Positions 50,737-59,657 of a stretch of DNA of 64,000 nt are shown piece after piece. The stretch comes from Streptomyces roseoviridis. GTDB taxonomy: Bacteria > Actinomycetota > Actinomycetes > Streptomycetales > Streptomycetaceae. The stretch covers positions 3,782,001-3,846,000 of the forward strand of contig NZ_BAAAWU010000001.1 in assembly GCF_039535235.1 (NCBI RefSeq), read 5' to 3'. The translations under genes and the position numbers were made by a program. Positions within the stretch are counted from its first letter, which is position 1; each line of letters starts with the position of its first letter. The notes under the pieces were generated by a model that was not told the DNA's origin, searched no databases, and saw nothing but the letters and a program-made list of their open reading frames with translations.

Positions 50737-51333
50737 TCAGACGCGGCGGTCCGGGTCCGGGTCGAGGTCGGTCTCCTCGAAGACCAGCAGGGTGCGGGTC
50801 GACAGCACCTCGGGAATGGACTGGAGCCGGGTCAGGACCAGCTCGCGCAGGGTCCGGTTGTCGGGGGTGTGGACCAGCAGCAGGACGTCGAAGTCGCCAC
50901 TGACCAGGGCGATGTGCGCGGCGCCCGGAAGGGCCTGGAGCTGTTCGCGCACGGTGCGCCACGAGTTCTGGACGATCTTGAGCGTGATGTAGGCGGAGGC
51001 GCCGTGGCCCGCGCGCTCGTGGTTGACGCGGGCGCCGAAGCCCCGGATCACCCCGTCGTCGATGAGCCGGTTGATCCGCGCGTACGCGTTGGCGCGCGAC
51101 ACGTGGACCCGCTCGGCCACCGAGCGCACCGAGGCCCGGCCGTCGGCCTGGAGCAGCCGCAGGATGTCACGGTCGATGGCGTCCAGCGGGCGGGCCGGCG
51201 GCATCGGCGGGACCATGGCAGGGCCGGTCGGCGACCCCGCGGGGACGGTGGCGCCCGGGGGCGCGTTCAGGGGCGCGTTCAACAGCTCGGTGTCCGCCTG
51301 CTCCTCGACGTCGGCCATTTGTTCATCCGCCAT
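50737..51333 (-). CDS. bkdR: Lrp/AsnC-family regulator BkdR
   Basis: The 198-residue protein has about 70 residues of Pro/Ala/Glu-rich tail before an AsnC helix-turn-helix (LDAIDRDILRLLQADGRASVRSVAERVHVSRANAYARI) and an RAM ligand domain (GDFDVLLLVHTPDNRTLREL). It diverges from bkdABC and is its probable regulator. ATG at 51333 precedes the acidic tail; an internal start nearer the HTH cannot be excluded. Confidence 0.9.
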   Translation of the reverse strand: MADEQMADVEEQADTELLNAPLNAPPGATVPAGSPTGPAMVPPMPPARPLDAIDRDILRLLQADGRASVRSVAERVHVSRANAYARINRLIDDGVIRGFGARVNHERAGHGASAYITLKIVQNSWRTVREQLQALPGAAHIALVSGDFDVLLLVHTPDNRTLRELVLTRLQSIPEVLSTRTLLVFEETDLDPDPDRRV

Positions 51334-51391
51334 GTCCCCCCGCCTCTCTCCCGTGGACGACCTGCCTCCATCCCAAGCTGTGGAGAACCGT

Positions 51392-51400
51392 TTGTCCACA
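51392..51400 (+). promoter_or_regulatory. DnaA box in the bkdR/bkdA intergenic region
   Basis: TTGTCCACA (51392-51400) has a variant TGTGGAGAA (51379-51387) nearby. It is the fourth intergenic place with a DnaA box in this window. Confidence 0.6.
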
Positions 51401-51434
51401 GGCTGGAGGTGCCTGTAGCCAAAATGCCTCCACG

Positions 51435-51448
51435 ACCGAACAATCGGT
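51435..51448. promoter_or_regulatory. PaaR-type operator in the bkdA promoter
   Basis: ACCGAACAATCGGT matches ACCGA-N4-TCGGT exactly and lies 63 bases before bkdA. It is the third copy in this window and suggests PaaR also controls branched-chain acid breakdown. Confidence 0.7.
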
Positions 51449-51511
51449 AGGTGAGGCGCGCCACATTCCGCGCCACCCGCCTTCGGGTCTTATGCCCGCT
51501 CCCACGAGGAG

Positions 51512-52675
51512 GTGGACTCGTTGCAACAGCGCAGTTCGACAGTCCAAGAGCCCCCCGGTGCCGCCCGTGCCTACCGGCCCACTCCGCCCCCGGCATGGCA
51601 GCCGCGCACCGATCCCGCCCCGCTGCTGCCGGAGTCCGAGCCGCTGCGCGTGCTCGGCACGGACGCCGTGGCCGACGCCGACCCGGAGCTGCTGCGCCGG
51701 CTCTACCGGGAGCTCGTACGGGGCCGTCGGTACAACGCGCAGGCGACCGCCCTCACGAAGCAGGGCCGGCTCGCCGTCTACCCCTCCACGACCGGCCAGG
51801 AGGCCTGCGAGGTCGCCGCGGCGCTGGCCCTGGAGGAGCGGGACTGGCTCTTCCCCTCCTACCGCGACACCCTGGCGGCCGTCGCCCGTGGCGTCGACCC
51901 CGTACAGGCCCTGACCCTGCTGCGCGGCGACTGGCACACCGGCTACGACCCGCACGAGCACCGCGTGGCGCCGCTGAGCACTCCGCTCGCCACCCAGCTC
52001 CCGCACGCCGTGGGCCTCGCGCACGCCGCACGCCTGAAGGGCGACGACGTCGTCGCGCTCGCCATGGTCGGCGACGGCGGCACCAGCGAGGGCGACTTCC
52101 ACGAGGCGCTGAACTTCGCCGCCGTGTGGCAGGCCCCCGTGGTCTTCCTCGTGCAGAACAACGGCTTTGCGATCTCCGTGCCGCTCGCCAAGCAGACCGC
52201 GGCCCCCTCCCTGGCCCACAAGGCCGTCGGCTACGGAATGCCCGGCCGGCTCGTCGACGGGAACGACGCCGTAGCCGTCCACCAGGTGCTCACCGAGGCC
52301 GTGGCCCGCGCCCGGCGCGGCGGCGGCCCCACCCTCGTCGAGGCCGTCACCTACCGCATCGACGCCCACACCAACGCCGACGACGCCACCCGCTACCGGG
52401 GCGAGTCCGAGGTCGAGATTTGGCGGGCGCACGACCCCATCCTGATCCTTGAGCGGGAGCTGACCGAGCGCGGACTGCTCGACGAGGACGGCCGCCGCAC
52501 GGCCGCCGAGGAAGCCGAGACGATGGCGGCCCGGCTGCGCGAGCGGATGAACGCCGACCCCGTTCTGGACCCGATGGACCTGTTCGCCCACGTGTACGCC
52601 GAGAAGACCGCGCAGCTGCGCGAGCAGGCGGCGCAGCTGCGGGCGGAGCTCGACGCCGAGAGCGAGGCGGGATGA
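51512..52675 (+). CDS. bkdA: Branched-chain 2-oxo acid dehydrogenase E1 alpha subunit
   Basis: The 387-residue subunit binds thiamine diphosphate and decarboxylates branched-chain 2-oxo acids. The cofactor motif is GDGGTSEGDFHEALNFAAVWQ followed by VQNNGFAIS. Start is GTG at 51512 or TTG at 51521; the latter is better spaced from GAGGAGG. The operon starts branched-chain acyl-CoA supply for fatty acid and polyketide primers. Confidence 0.94.
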   Translation: MDSLQQRSSTVQEPPGAARAYRPTPPPAWQPRTDPAPLLPESEPLRVLGTDAVADADPELLRRLYRELVRGRRYNAQATALTKQGRLAVYPSTTGQEACEVAAALALEERDWLFPSYRDTLAAVARGVDPVQALTLLRGDWHTGYDPHEHRVAPLSTPLATQLPHAVGLAHAARLKGDDVVALAMVGDGGTSEGDFHEALNFAAVWQAPVVFLVQNNGFAISVPLAKQTAAPSLAHKAVGYGMPGRLVDGNDAVAVHQVLTEAVARARRGGGPTLVEAVTYRIDAHTNADDATRYRGESEVEIWRAHDPILILERELTERGLLDEDGRRTAAEEAETMAARLRERMNADPVLDPMDLFAHVYAEKTAQLREQAAQLRAELDAESEAG

Positions 52676-53703
52676 CCACCCACGCCACCGCGCGGCCGGC
52701 CACGAAGGCCGCCGCCAAGCCCGCCACCATGGCGCAGGCACTCCAGCGCGCCATGCGCGACGCGATGGCCGAGGACCCCACCGTCCACGTGATGGGAGAG
52801 GACGTCGGCACCCTCGGCGGCGTCTTCCGGGTCACCGACGGCCTCGCCAAGGAGTTCGGCGAGGACCGCTGCACCGACACGCCGCTGGCCGAGGCGGGCA
52901 TCCTCGGCACGGCCGTCGGCATGGCCATGTACGGCCTCCGGCCGGTCGTGGAGATGCAGTTCGACGCCTTCGCCTACCCGGCCTTCGAGCAGCTGATCAG
53001 CCACGTCTCCCGGATGCGCAACCGCACCCGGGGCACGATGCCGATGCCGATCACGGTCCGCGTGCCGTACGGCGGCGGCATCGGCGGAGTCGAGCACCAC
53101 AGCGACTCCTCCGAGGCGTACTACATGGCGACGCCCGGCCTCCACGTCGTCACCCCCGCCACCGTCGAGGACGCCTACGGGCTGCTGCGCGCCGCCATCG
53201 CCTCCGACGACCCGGTCGTCTTCCTGGAACCCAAGCGGCTGTACTGGTCGAAGTCCGACTGGTCGCCCGAGGCTCCGGCCGCCGTCGAACCGATCGGCAA
53301 GGCGGTCGTGCGCCGCCGCGGCACCAGCGCCACCCTCATCACCTACGGCCCCTCCCTGCCGGTCTGCATGGAGGCCGCCGAGGCCGCCCAGGCGGAGGGC
53401 TGGGACCTGGAGGTCGTCGACCTGCGCTCGCTCGTGCCCTTCGACGACGAGACCGTCTGCGCGTCCGTGAAGCGCACCGGCCGGGCCGTCGTCGTGCACG
53501 AGTCGGCCGGATTCGGCGGCCCCGGCGGGGAGATCGCCGCCCGGGTCACCGAGCGCTGCTTCCACCACCTGGAGGCCCCGGTGCTGCGGGTCGCGGGCTT
53601 CGACATCCCCTACCCGCCGCCGATGCTGGAGCGGCACCATCTGCCGGGTGTGGACCGGGTCCTCGACGCGGTCGCCCGTCTCCAGTGGGAGGCGGGCAGC
53701 TGA
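52672..53703 (+). CDS. bkdB: Branched-chain 2-oxo acid dehydrogenase E1 beta subunit
   Basis: The 343-residue subunit completes the E1 heterotetramer. It has DAMAEDPTVHVMGEDVGTLGG near the start, a transketolase-like middle with RNRTRGTMPMPI and the C-terminal HESAGFGGPGGEIA. ATG overlaps the bkdA stop by four bases. Confidence 0.95.
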   Translation: MTTHATARPATKAAAKPATMAQALQRAMRDAMAEDPTVHVMGEDVGTLGGVFRVTDGLAKEFGEDRCTDTPLAEAGILGTAVGMAMYGLRPVVEMQFDAFAYPAFEQLISHVSRMRNRTRGTMPMPITVRVPYGGGIGGVEHHSDSSEAYYMATPGLHVVTPATVEDAYGLLRAAIASDDPVVFLEPKRLYWSKSDWSPEAPAAVEPIGKAVVRRRGTSATLITYGPSLPVCMEAAEAAQAEGWDLEVVDLRSLVPFDDETVCASVKRTGRAVVVHESAGFGGPGGEIAARVTERCFHHLEAPVLRVAGFDIPYPPPMLERHHLPGVDRVLDAVARLQWEAGS

Positions 53704-55109
53704 TGGCCCAGGTGCTCGAATTCAAGCTGCCCGACCTCGGTGAAGGTCTCACCGAGGCCGAGATCGTGCGCTGGCTCGTCGACGTCGGCGACGTCGTCGC
53801 CATCGACCAGCCGGTCGTCGAGGTCGAGACGGCCAAGGCGATGGTGGAGGTGCCCTGCCCCTACGGCGGGGTGGTCACCGCCCGCTTCGGCGACGAGGGC
53901 ACCGAACTGCCCGTCGGCGCTCCCCTCCTGACGGTCGCCGTCGGCGGTGCCGAGGACGGCGACGGCGCTTCCGCCGGTGCCGCCTCCGGCGGTGGTGCAC
54001 AGGGCTCCGCCGCCGCGTCCGCCGCGTCCGCCGGGACCGGGGAGAGCGCGGTGTCCTCGGAGTACTCCGGCAACGTGCTCGTCGGCTACGGCACCGCCGG
54101 GCCCGCCGCCCGGCGGCGCCGGGTGCGGCGCGACACGCCGGCTGCCACGCCCGTCACCGCCGCCGCGCCCGCTGCGGCCCCTCCGGCCGCCCCGGCGGCG
54201 CCGGTCGGGCCCGTGCCCGTCATCTCGCCGCTGGTGCGCAAGCTGGCCCGGGACAAGGGGCTCGACCTGCGGCAGGTCCGCGGCTCGGGACCCGACGGAC
54301 TGATCCTGCGCGCCGACGTGGAGGCGGCCCTCGCCGGGCGGGAGCGGCCCGCCGCCGTGCCCGCCCCCGCACCGGCCGCCACGGCCGCCGTCGCCTCGAC
54401 CGCCGTCGCCTCGGCCGCCGTCGGCGAGCGGGTACCGCTGCGCGGTGTGCGCGGTGCCGTCGCCGACAAGCTCTCCCGCAGCCGTACGGAGATCCCGGAC
54501 GCCACCTGCTGGGTGGACGCCGACGCGACCGAACTCATGGCCGCGCGGGCGGCGATGAACGCGGCGGGCGGACCGAAGATCTCCGTCCTCGCCCTGCTCG
54601 CCCGGATCTGCACCCACGCCCTGGCCCGATTCCCGGAGCTCAACTCCACGGTGGACACGGCGGCGCGGGAGATCGTGCGACTGCCTTCCGTGCACCTCGG
54701 CTTCGCCGCGCAGACCGACCGCGGTCTGGTCGTGCCCGTGGTCAAGGACGCGGGCGGCCGCACGGCCGAGTCGCTGACCGCCGAGTTCGCCCGGCTCACG
54801 GAGTCGGCACGGCAGGGGACGCTGACTCCGGCGGACCTCACCGGCGGCACGTTCACCCTGAACAACTACGGGGTGTTCGGGGTCGACGGCTCCACGCCGA
54901 TCATCAACCACCCCGAGGCGGCCATGCTCGGCGTGGGGCGGATCGTCCCCAAGCCGTGGGTGCACCAGGGCGAACTGGCGGTACGGCAGGTGGTGCAGCT
55001 CTCGCTCACCTTCGACCACCGGGTCTGCGACGGCGGGACGGCCGGCGGCTTCCTGCGCTACGTGGCGGACTGCGTCGAGAACCCGGCGGTGCTGCTGCGC
55101 ACCCTGTGA
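53703..55109 (+). CDS. bkdC: Branched-chain 2-oxo acid dehydrogenase E2 (acyltransferase)
   Basis: The 468-residue E2 has a lipoyl domain with the lipoylated Lys45 in ETAKAMVEVPCP, an Ala/Pro linker, a peripheral subunit-binding domain (PLVRKLARDKGLDLRQVRGSGPDGLILRADV) and a catalytic core ending in the HxxxDG motif (DHRVCDGGTAGGFL). Its start overlaps the bkdB stop by one base (TGATG). No E3 gene follows. Confidence 0.95.
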   Translation: MAQVLEFKLPDLGEGLTEAEIVRWLVDVGDVVAIDQPVVEVETAKAMVEVPCPYGGVVTARFGDEGTELPVGAPLLTVAVGGAEDGDGASAGAASGGGAQGSAAASAASAGTGESAVSSEYSGNVLVGYGTAGPAARRRRVRRDTPAATPVTAAAPAAAPPAAPAAPVGPVPVISPLVRKLARDKGLDLRQVRGSGPDGLILRADVEAALAGRERPAAVPAPAPAATAAVASTAVASAAVGERVPLRGVRGAVADKLSRSRTEIPDATCWVDADATELMAARAAMNAAGGPKISVLALLARICTHALARFPELNSTVDTAAREIVRLPSVHLGFAAQTDRGLVVPVVKDAGGRTAESLTAEFARLTESARQGTLTPADLTGGTFTLNNYGVFGVDGSTPIINHPEAAMLGVGRIVPKPWVHQGELAVRQVVQLSLTFDHRVCDGGTAGGFLRYVADCVENPAVLLRTL

Positions 55110-55204
55110 GCCGGCGGCGCCCGACGGCGCCGACCGGTTCGGCAGAACTCCGCCGGGACGGACGCAGGCCGGGGCACGGGGCCCCGGCGGCACCTGGCGG
55201 TCTC

Positions 55205-55237
55205 GTCCGGGACCCAACCCCACGCCGGGTCCCGGAC
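55205..55237 (+). terminator. Terminator after bkdC
   Basis: An 11-bp perfect stem (GTCCGGGACCC, 55205-55215 with 55227-55237) and an 11-base loop lie 95 bases after the bkdC stop. Confidence 0.6.
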
Positions 55238-55239
55238 AC

Positions 55240-55648
55240 GTTCGATCCGACCGGGCTCCCGGCGACCGGGCGGGCGGCGACCGGGCGGGCGGTCATTCGG
55301 GCGTCCGGCGCCTCCGGGCGGCGGTGGCTATTTGGTCCTGGGCGGCCGGTTTTCCGGCACCCGTGCCTCTGGGCCGCTGGACGACTGGTCCTCGGCGACT
55401 GGTCCCGGGTCCTCGGGGCGTGCCGCCTTCCGTGCCCGCGCCCCCGGGCGGACGGGCGTCTGGTCCTCGGCGCCGGTCCATCGTCCGGCACCGGCGCCTT
55501 CGCACCGCTGGACTCCCGGTCCTCGGCGCCGGTCGCCCCCCTTCCGGGCACCCGCCGTTCGCCCCTCCGGGTGTGTGAGGTGTCTCCCTCCGTGAGACGG
55601 ACCGGCCCGGCCGGGGTGCCGTTCGGAGGGACGGACCATACTGCTGGG
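55240..55648. other. Long repeat-bearing intergenic region
   Basis: Between bkdC and the next gene there is no ORF with Streptomyces-like coding character. The sequence contains the direct repeat GCGACCGGGCGG (twice, near 55262-55290) and four near-identical GGTCCTCGGCG or GGTCCTCGGGG elements at about 55387, 55408, 55462 and 55518. The style matches the minisatellite at 30.5 kb. Confidence 0.5.
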
Positions 55649-56887
55649 ATGACGACCGCGTACGACGCCATCGTGCTCGCCGGTGGTGCCGCCCGGCGCC
55701 TCGGAGGGGCCGACAAGCCCGGGGTACGGGTCGGGGGGCGCCCCCTGCTCGACCGGGTCCTCGCGGGCTGCCGCGACGCCCGCCGCACCGTCGTCGTCGC
55801 CGCTCCCCGGGCCACCGCACGCCCCGTCGAGTGGACCCGAGAAGACCCGCCCGGCGGCGGCCCCGTCGCCGCGCTCGCCGCGGGCCTGCGCCGCCTCGCC
55901 GAGGCGCCCGGAGCCGGCGGTGCCGGCGACACCCCGGCGGACGTCACCGCCGGCCCCCGGCCCGCCCCGGCGGGCGCCTCCGCGCGCCCCCAGCCCGCCT
56001 CCACCGGCGACGCCGAGACCGCGCTCCGTACCGGATCGCCCCACCCGGACGCGGCCGACGGCGGGCTCGGTCCCCGCCCCTCCGGTGCCCGGGCGCCGGC
56101 CGGCGGCCCGGCGGCAGCGGCCGAGCCCCCTCCCTTCGGTGACGTGGTGGGCTTCCCCCCTGCCGAACCGGACTCGGACACGGACGCGGACTCGATCGAG
56201 CCCTCGCATCTCGCTGGGTCGTCGCACGGTGACGCCGGCGGCATGGCGCCGGATGTCCCGCCAGGCGACGGCATCGTGCTCGTTCTCTCCGCTGACCTGC
56301 CGTTCTTCGGTGCCGAGGCCGCACGGCGGCTCGTGGAGGCGCTGGTGGCGGCGGTGGGCGCCGAGGGGGCGGTCGGCGTCGATTCCGGCGGGCGGGAGCA
56401 GCCGTTGGTGGCCGCGTACCGGGTCGGGGCGTTGTGGCGGGAGCTGGCGCGGGTCGCCGCCGAGCGGGGAGGGCTCGACGGGGCTCCGCTGCGGACCGTC
56501 ACGGCGGGCCTGCGCAATGTCCGGGTCGGCGGCGCGGCCGACGGGGAGGCGGCATTCGACTGCGACACCTGGGAGGACATCGCCACGGCCCGTGCGCGGA
56601 TCAGGGAGCATGGGAACGTGCTGGATGAATGGATCACCGCAGTCAAGGACGAACTGGGCATCGACCTGGACGTCGACACCGCCCTGCTGCTCGACCTCGC
56701 GCGCGATGCCGCGCACGGTGTCGCGCGGCCCGCGGCGCCGCTGACCACGTTCCTCGTCGGATACGCGGCGGCGAAGGCGGCCGGGACGACCGGGCCGGAC
56801 GGCGGCCCGCAGGCGGTGGCCGACGCCGCGGCGAAGGCCGCCGCGCTCGCCCAGCGCTGGGCCGCCGAGCAGGACGGGGCCGGATGA
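55649..56887 (+). CDS. MobA-like nucleotidyltransferase fused to DUF6457
   Basis: The 412-residue protein starts with an NTP-transferase signature (DAIVLAGGAARRLGGADKPGV) like MobA, which adds GMP or CMP to molybdenum cofactor, and has LVLSADLPFFG with the acidic metal site and the NVRVGGAADG region. Between residues about 90 and 215 lies a low-complexity insertion not found in normal MobA (200 residues total). The C-terminal 85 residues (LDEWITAVKDELGIDLDVD) form a DUF6457 domain. moeA overlaps the stop, supporting a cofactor role. Confidence 0.85.
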   Translation: MTTAYDAIVLAGGAARRLGGADKPGVRVGGRPLLDRVLAGCRDARRTVVVAAPRATARPVEWTREDPPGGGPVAALAAGLRRLAEAPGAGGAGDTPADVTAGPRPAPAGASARPQPASTGDAETALRTGSPHPDAADGGLGPRPSGARAPAGGPAAAAEPPPFGDVVGFPPAEPDSDTDADSIEPSHLAGSSHGDAGGMAPDVPPGDGIVLVLSADLPFFGAEAARRLVEALVAAVGAEGAVGVDSGGREQPLVAAYRVGALWRELARVAAERGGLDGAPLRTVTAGLRNVRVGGAADGEAAFDCDTWEDIATARARIREHGNVLDEWITAVKDELGIDLDVDTALLLDLARDAAHGVARPAAPLTTFLVGYAAAKAAGTTGPDGGPQAVADAAAKAAALAQRWAAEQDGAG

Positions 56888-58518
56888 CCGTGGAGGAGTC
56901 CGTGTCCGACGACGGCGTGGACGACGCCCTCGCCCTCGTCGGGCGGCGCGGTACGGACCGTGCGCCCGGCGGCGCCCACGCCCACCGCGCCACGCCCTGG
57001 CCCGAGGCCCGGGCCGTCGCCGCGCGGGCCGGGACGCGGGCCGCCGCCGCCCGGCGGTCGGAGCAGGTCCCGCTGGGGCGGGCACTCGGCCGGGTACTGG
57101 CCGAGCCGCTGCACGCACTCACCGACCTGCCCTCCTTCGACACCTCCGCCATGGACGGCTGGGCGGTCGCGGGCCCCGGCCCCTGGCGGATCGATCACGG
57201 GGGATCCGTCCTCGCCGGGCACGCCGCCGCCTCGGTGCTCGCCGACGGCGACGCGGTACGGATCGCCACCGGTGCCCGGGTGCCGTCCGGAGCGACCGCC
57301 GTCGTCCGCAGCGAGCACGCCCAGGCCGACGCAGCCGGTCAGCTGCACGCCCGGCGGGAGGTCGTCCCCGGCCAGGACATCCGTCCTCGCGGCCAGGAGT
57401 GCCGATCGGGCGACCGGCTGCTGCCCGCCGGGAGCACCGTCACACCCGCCGTGCTGGGGCTCGCCGCCGCGGCCGGGTACGACGAGCTGACCGTGCGCCC
57501 GTGCCCGCGGGTGGAGGTGCTGGTCCTCGGCGACGAACTGCTCACCTCGGGGCTCCCGCACGAGGGGCTGATCCGTGACGCCCTCGGCCCCCTGCTCGGG
57601 CCCTGGCTGCGGGCGCTGGGCGCCGAGGTCGTCGGCACCCGCCGGATCGGCGACGACGCCGAGGCGCTGTACGCGGCCGTGACCGGCTCCGCCGCCGACG
57701 TGGTCGTCACCACGGGCGGTACGGCGGCCGGGCCGGTCGACCACGTCCATCCGGTGCTCGCCAAGGCGGGAGCGACCCTGCTCGTGGACGGGGTGAAGGT
57801 CCGGCCCGGCCACCCCATGCTCCTCGCGGAATTCGGCCCTGCCGACGCCCCCGGGACCACCCCCAGTGCCCCCGCCCCCGGGACCACCCCCAGTGCCCCC
57901 GCCCCCGGGACCACCCCCGACACCCCCGGAACCCCCGCCCCCGGCATCCCGGCCCCCGGCAACCCGGCCCCCGGAACCCCCGCCCCCGGCAACCCGGCCC
58001 CCGGAACCCCCGCTCCCGGCATCCCGGCCCCCGCCCCCGACATCACCGGCCCGACCGACGCCCCCGGAGGGCCCGCCACCCCCCGCGCGCCGCGCCATCT
58101 CGTCGGGCTGCCCGGCAATCCGCTGGCCGCCGTCTCCGGGCTGCTCACGCTCGCCGAGCCGTTGCTGCGCGCCCTCGCCGGCCGGCCGGTCTCCGTGCCG
58201 TACCGCGTGGAGGTGCGTGAGGAGATCCAGGGGCACCCGTACGACACCCGGCTCGTCCCGGTCGTCCGGCGCGGGGCCGAGGCCGTGCCCCTGCACTACA
58301 ACGGTCCGGCGATGCTCCGTGGCATCGCCGTCGCCGACGGGATGGCGGTGGTCCCGCCCGGCGGGGCCCGACCGGGCCAGTCGCTGGACGTCCTCGCCCT
58401 TCCCTGGTCGGCCGCCCCCGGGGAGGCGCATCAGCGACCCCAGGTGCATCAGGCGCACCCGATGCATCAGGCTGGGCCGGTGGATCAGGGTGAGGACGAA
58501 GGAGTGTGTTTCACGTGA
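56884..58518 (+). CDS. moeA: Molybdopterin molybdenumtransferase MoeA
   Basis: The 544-residue enzyme inserts molybdate into adenylylated molybdopterin. Motifs are PSFDTSAMDGWAV, ATGARVPSGATAVVRSE, VTTGGTAAGPVDH and LPGNPLAAVSG. About 75 residues of TPAPGIPAPGNPAPG-type repeats (57850-58035) split the molybdopterin-binding domain just before the LPGNP motif, lengthening the usual 400-430 residue protein. The tail contains a HQ/HP repeat. The 3' end overlaps a parS site. Confidence 0.88.
   Translation: MTVEESVSDDGVDDALALVGRRGTDRAPGGAHAHRATPWPEARAVAARAGTRAAAARRSEQVPLGRALGRVLAEPLHALTDLPSFDTSAMDGWAVAGPGPWRIDHGGSVLAGHAAASVLADGDAVRIATGARVPSGATAVVRSEHAQADAAGQLHARREVVPGQDIRPRGQECRSGDRLLPAGSTVTPAVLGLAAAAGYDELTVRPCPRVEVLVLGDELLTSGLPHEGLIRDALGPLLGPWLRALGAEVVGTRRIGDDAEALYAAVTGSAADVVVTTGGTAAGPVDHVHPVLAKAGATLLVDGVKVRPGHPMLLAEFGPADAPGTTPSAPAPGTTPSAPAPGTTPDTPGTPAPGIPAPGNPAPGTPAPGNPAPGTPAPGIPAPAPDITGPTDAPGGPATPRAPRHLVGLPGNPLAAVSGLLTLAEPLLRALAGRPVSVPYRVEVREEIQGHPYDTRLVPVVRRGAEAVPLHYNGPAMLRGIAVADGMAVVPPGGARPGQSLDVLALPWSAAPGEAHQRPQVHQAHPMHQAGPVDQGEDEGVCFT
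57846..58040 (+). repeat. In-frame Pro/Gly repeat inside moeA
   Basis: Nearly three copies of a 30-bp unit (coding for APGTTPSAP) are followed by 18/36-bp units coding for TPAPGIPAPGNPAPG. All are multiples of three, so the frame stays open; the array probably expands and shrinks by slippage. Confidence 0.75.
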
Positions 58519-58521
58519 AAC
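58508..58521. other. parS chromosome partitioning site
   Basis: GTTTCACGTGAAAC is a perfect match to the 14-bp Streptomyces parS palindrome bound by ParB. It lies in the four-base overlap of moeA and the channel gene, so both protein ends are constrained by it. ParB sites cluster near oriC, as expected here. Confidence 0.9.
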
Positions 58522-59599
58522 TGCCCAGCCGAGACGTGATGGCCCGGCAGGCGGACGAGAAGCTGGAGACCTCCCGGATCCGGCTGCCCCGCCGCGTGGT
58601 CGAGAACCCCCTCCGCCAGGTGGCCAAGCGCATCCTGATGGCCTTGGGCGTGATGACCGTGACCGTCCTCCTGGTCTACCTGGACCGGGAGGGTATCACG
58701 ACAACGCCAATGAGACGCTCGACTTCCTCGACTGCGTCTACTACGCGACCGTCACCCTCTCCACCACCGGCTACGGCGACATCGTCCCGTACAGCGATTC
58801 GGCGCGACTGGTGAACATCCTGCTGGTCACGCCGCTGCGCGTCCTGTTTCTGATCATCCTGGTCGGCACCACCCTCGAGGTCCTCACAGAGCGCACCCGG
58901 GAGGAGTTCCGACTCAACCGCTGGAGGTCCACCTTGCGCGACCACACCGTCATCGTCGGCTTCGGTACCAAGGGGCGCTCGGCGATCCAGACGCTGTGCG
59001 CGACGGGGCTGCGGAAGGACCAGATCGTCATCGTCGACCCCTCCAGCAAGGTGATCGAGGCGGCCAACTCCGACGGCTTCGTCGGCGTGATCGGCGACGC
59101 GACCCGTAGCGATGTACTGCTGCGCGCCGAGGTGCAGAAGGCCCGTCAGATCGTCATCGCCACCCAGCGCGACGACACCGCCGTGCTGGTCACCCTGACG
59201 GCCCGCCAGCTCAACCGCGGCGCGAAGATCGTCGCCGCGGTCCGCGAGGAGGAGAACGCGCCGCTGCTGCGGCAGTCCGGCGCCGACGCCGTGATCACCA
59301 GCGCCAGCGCCGCCGGCCGGCTGCTCGGTCTGTCGGTGCTCAGCCCGAGCGCGGGCACCGTGATGGAGGACCTCATCCAGCAGGGCTCCGGCCTCGACCT
59401 GGTCGAACGGCCGGTGACCAAGGCCGAGGCCGGCCGCAGCGTGCGGGAGACCGACGACCTGGTGGTGAGCGTGCTGCGCGGCCACCGACTGCTCAGTTAC
59501 GACGATCCCGCCGCCAGCCCGCTCCAGCTGACCGACCGGGTGATCACGATCGTGCGCGCCGCGCCCGTCACCCCGCTCACCACGCCCACCGCCGACTAG
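58515..59599 (+). pseudogene. Frameshifted two-pore-helix potassium channel with TrkA-N/RCK domain
   Basis: Two reading frames together make one channel. The first (58515 to about 58691) encodes KLPSRDVMARQADEK and one membrane helix (ILMALGVMTVTVLLVYL). The rest, from about 58691 in the next frame, encodes the second part: the selectivity filter TTGYGD, a second helix, a TrkA-N nucleotide-binding domain (TVIVGFGTKGRSAIQTL) and a C-terminal TrkA-C-like end. One base is missing around 58692-58694: restoring it yields DREGYHDNANE across the joint. The start GTG overlaps moeA. It is either a real broken gene or a sequencing error. Confidence 0.85.
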
Positions 59600-59657
59600 C
59601 CCGGATCCGGGCCCGGGGCCCGTGGATCCGGGCCCGGCCAGGAGTAGCCTCGCCGGC

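Noticed and set aside
55006..58467. A 1153-residue minus-strand ORF opposite mobA and moeA
   Set aside because: It runs over a terminator and two well-defined plus-strand genes, and consists of Gly/Arg/Ala-rich shadow sequence.
58680..58700. Programmed -1 frameshifting in the channel gene
   Set aside because: There is no canonical slippery heptamer or strong downstream structure; a one-base deletion or an assembly error explains it.
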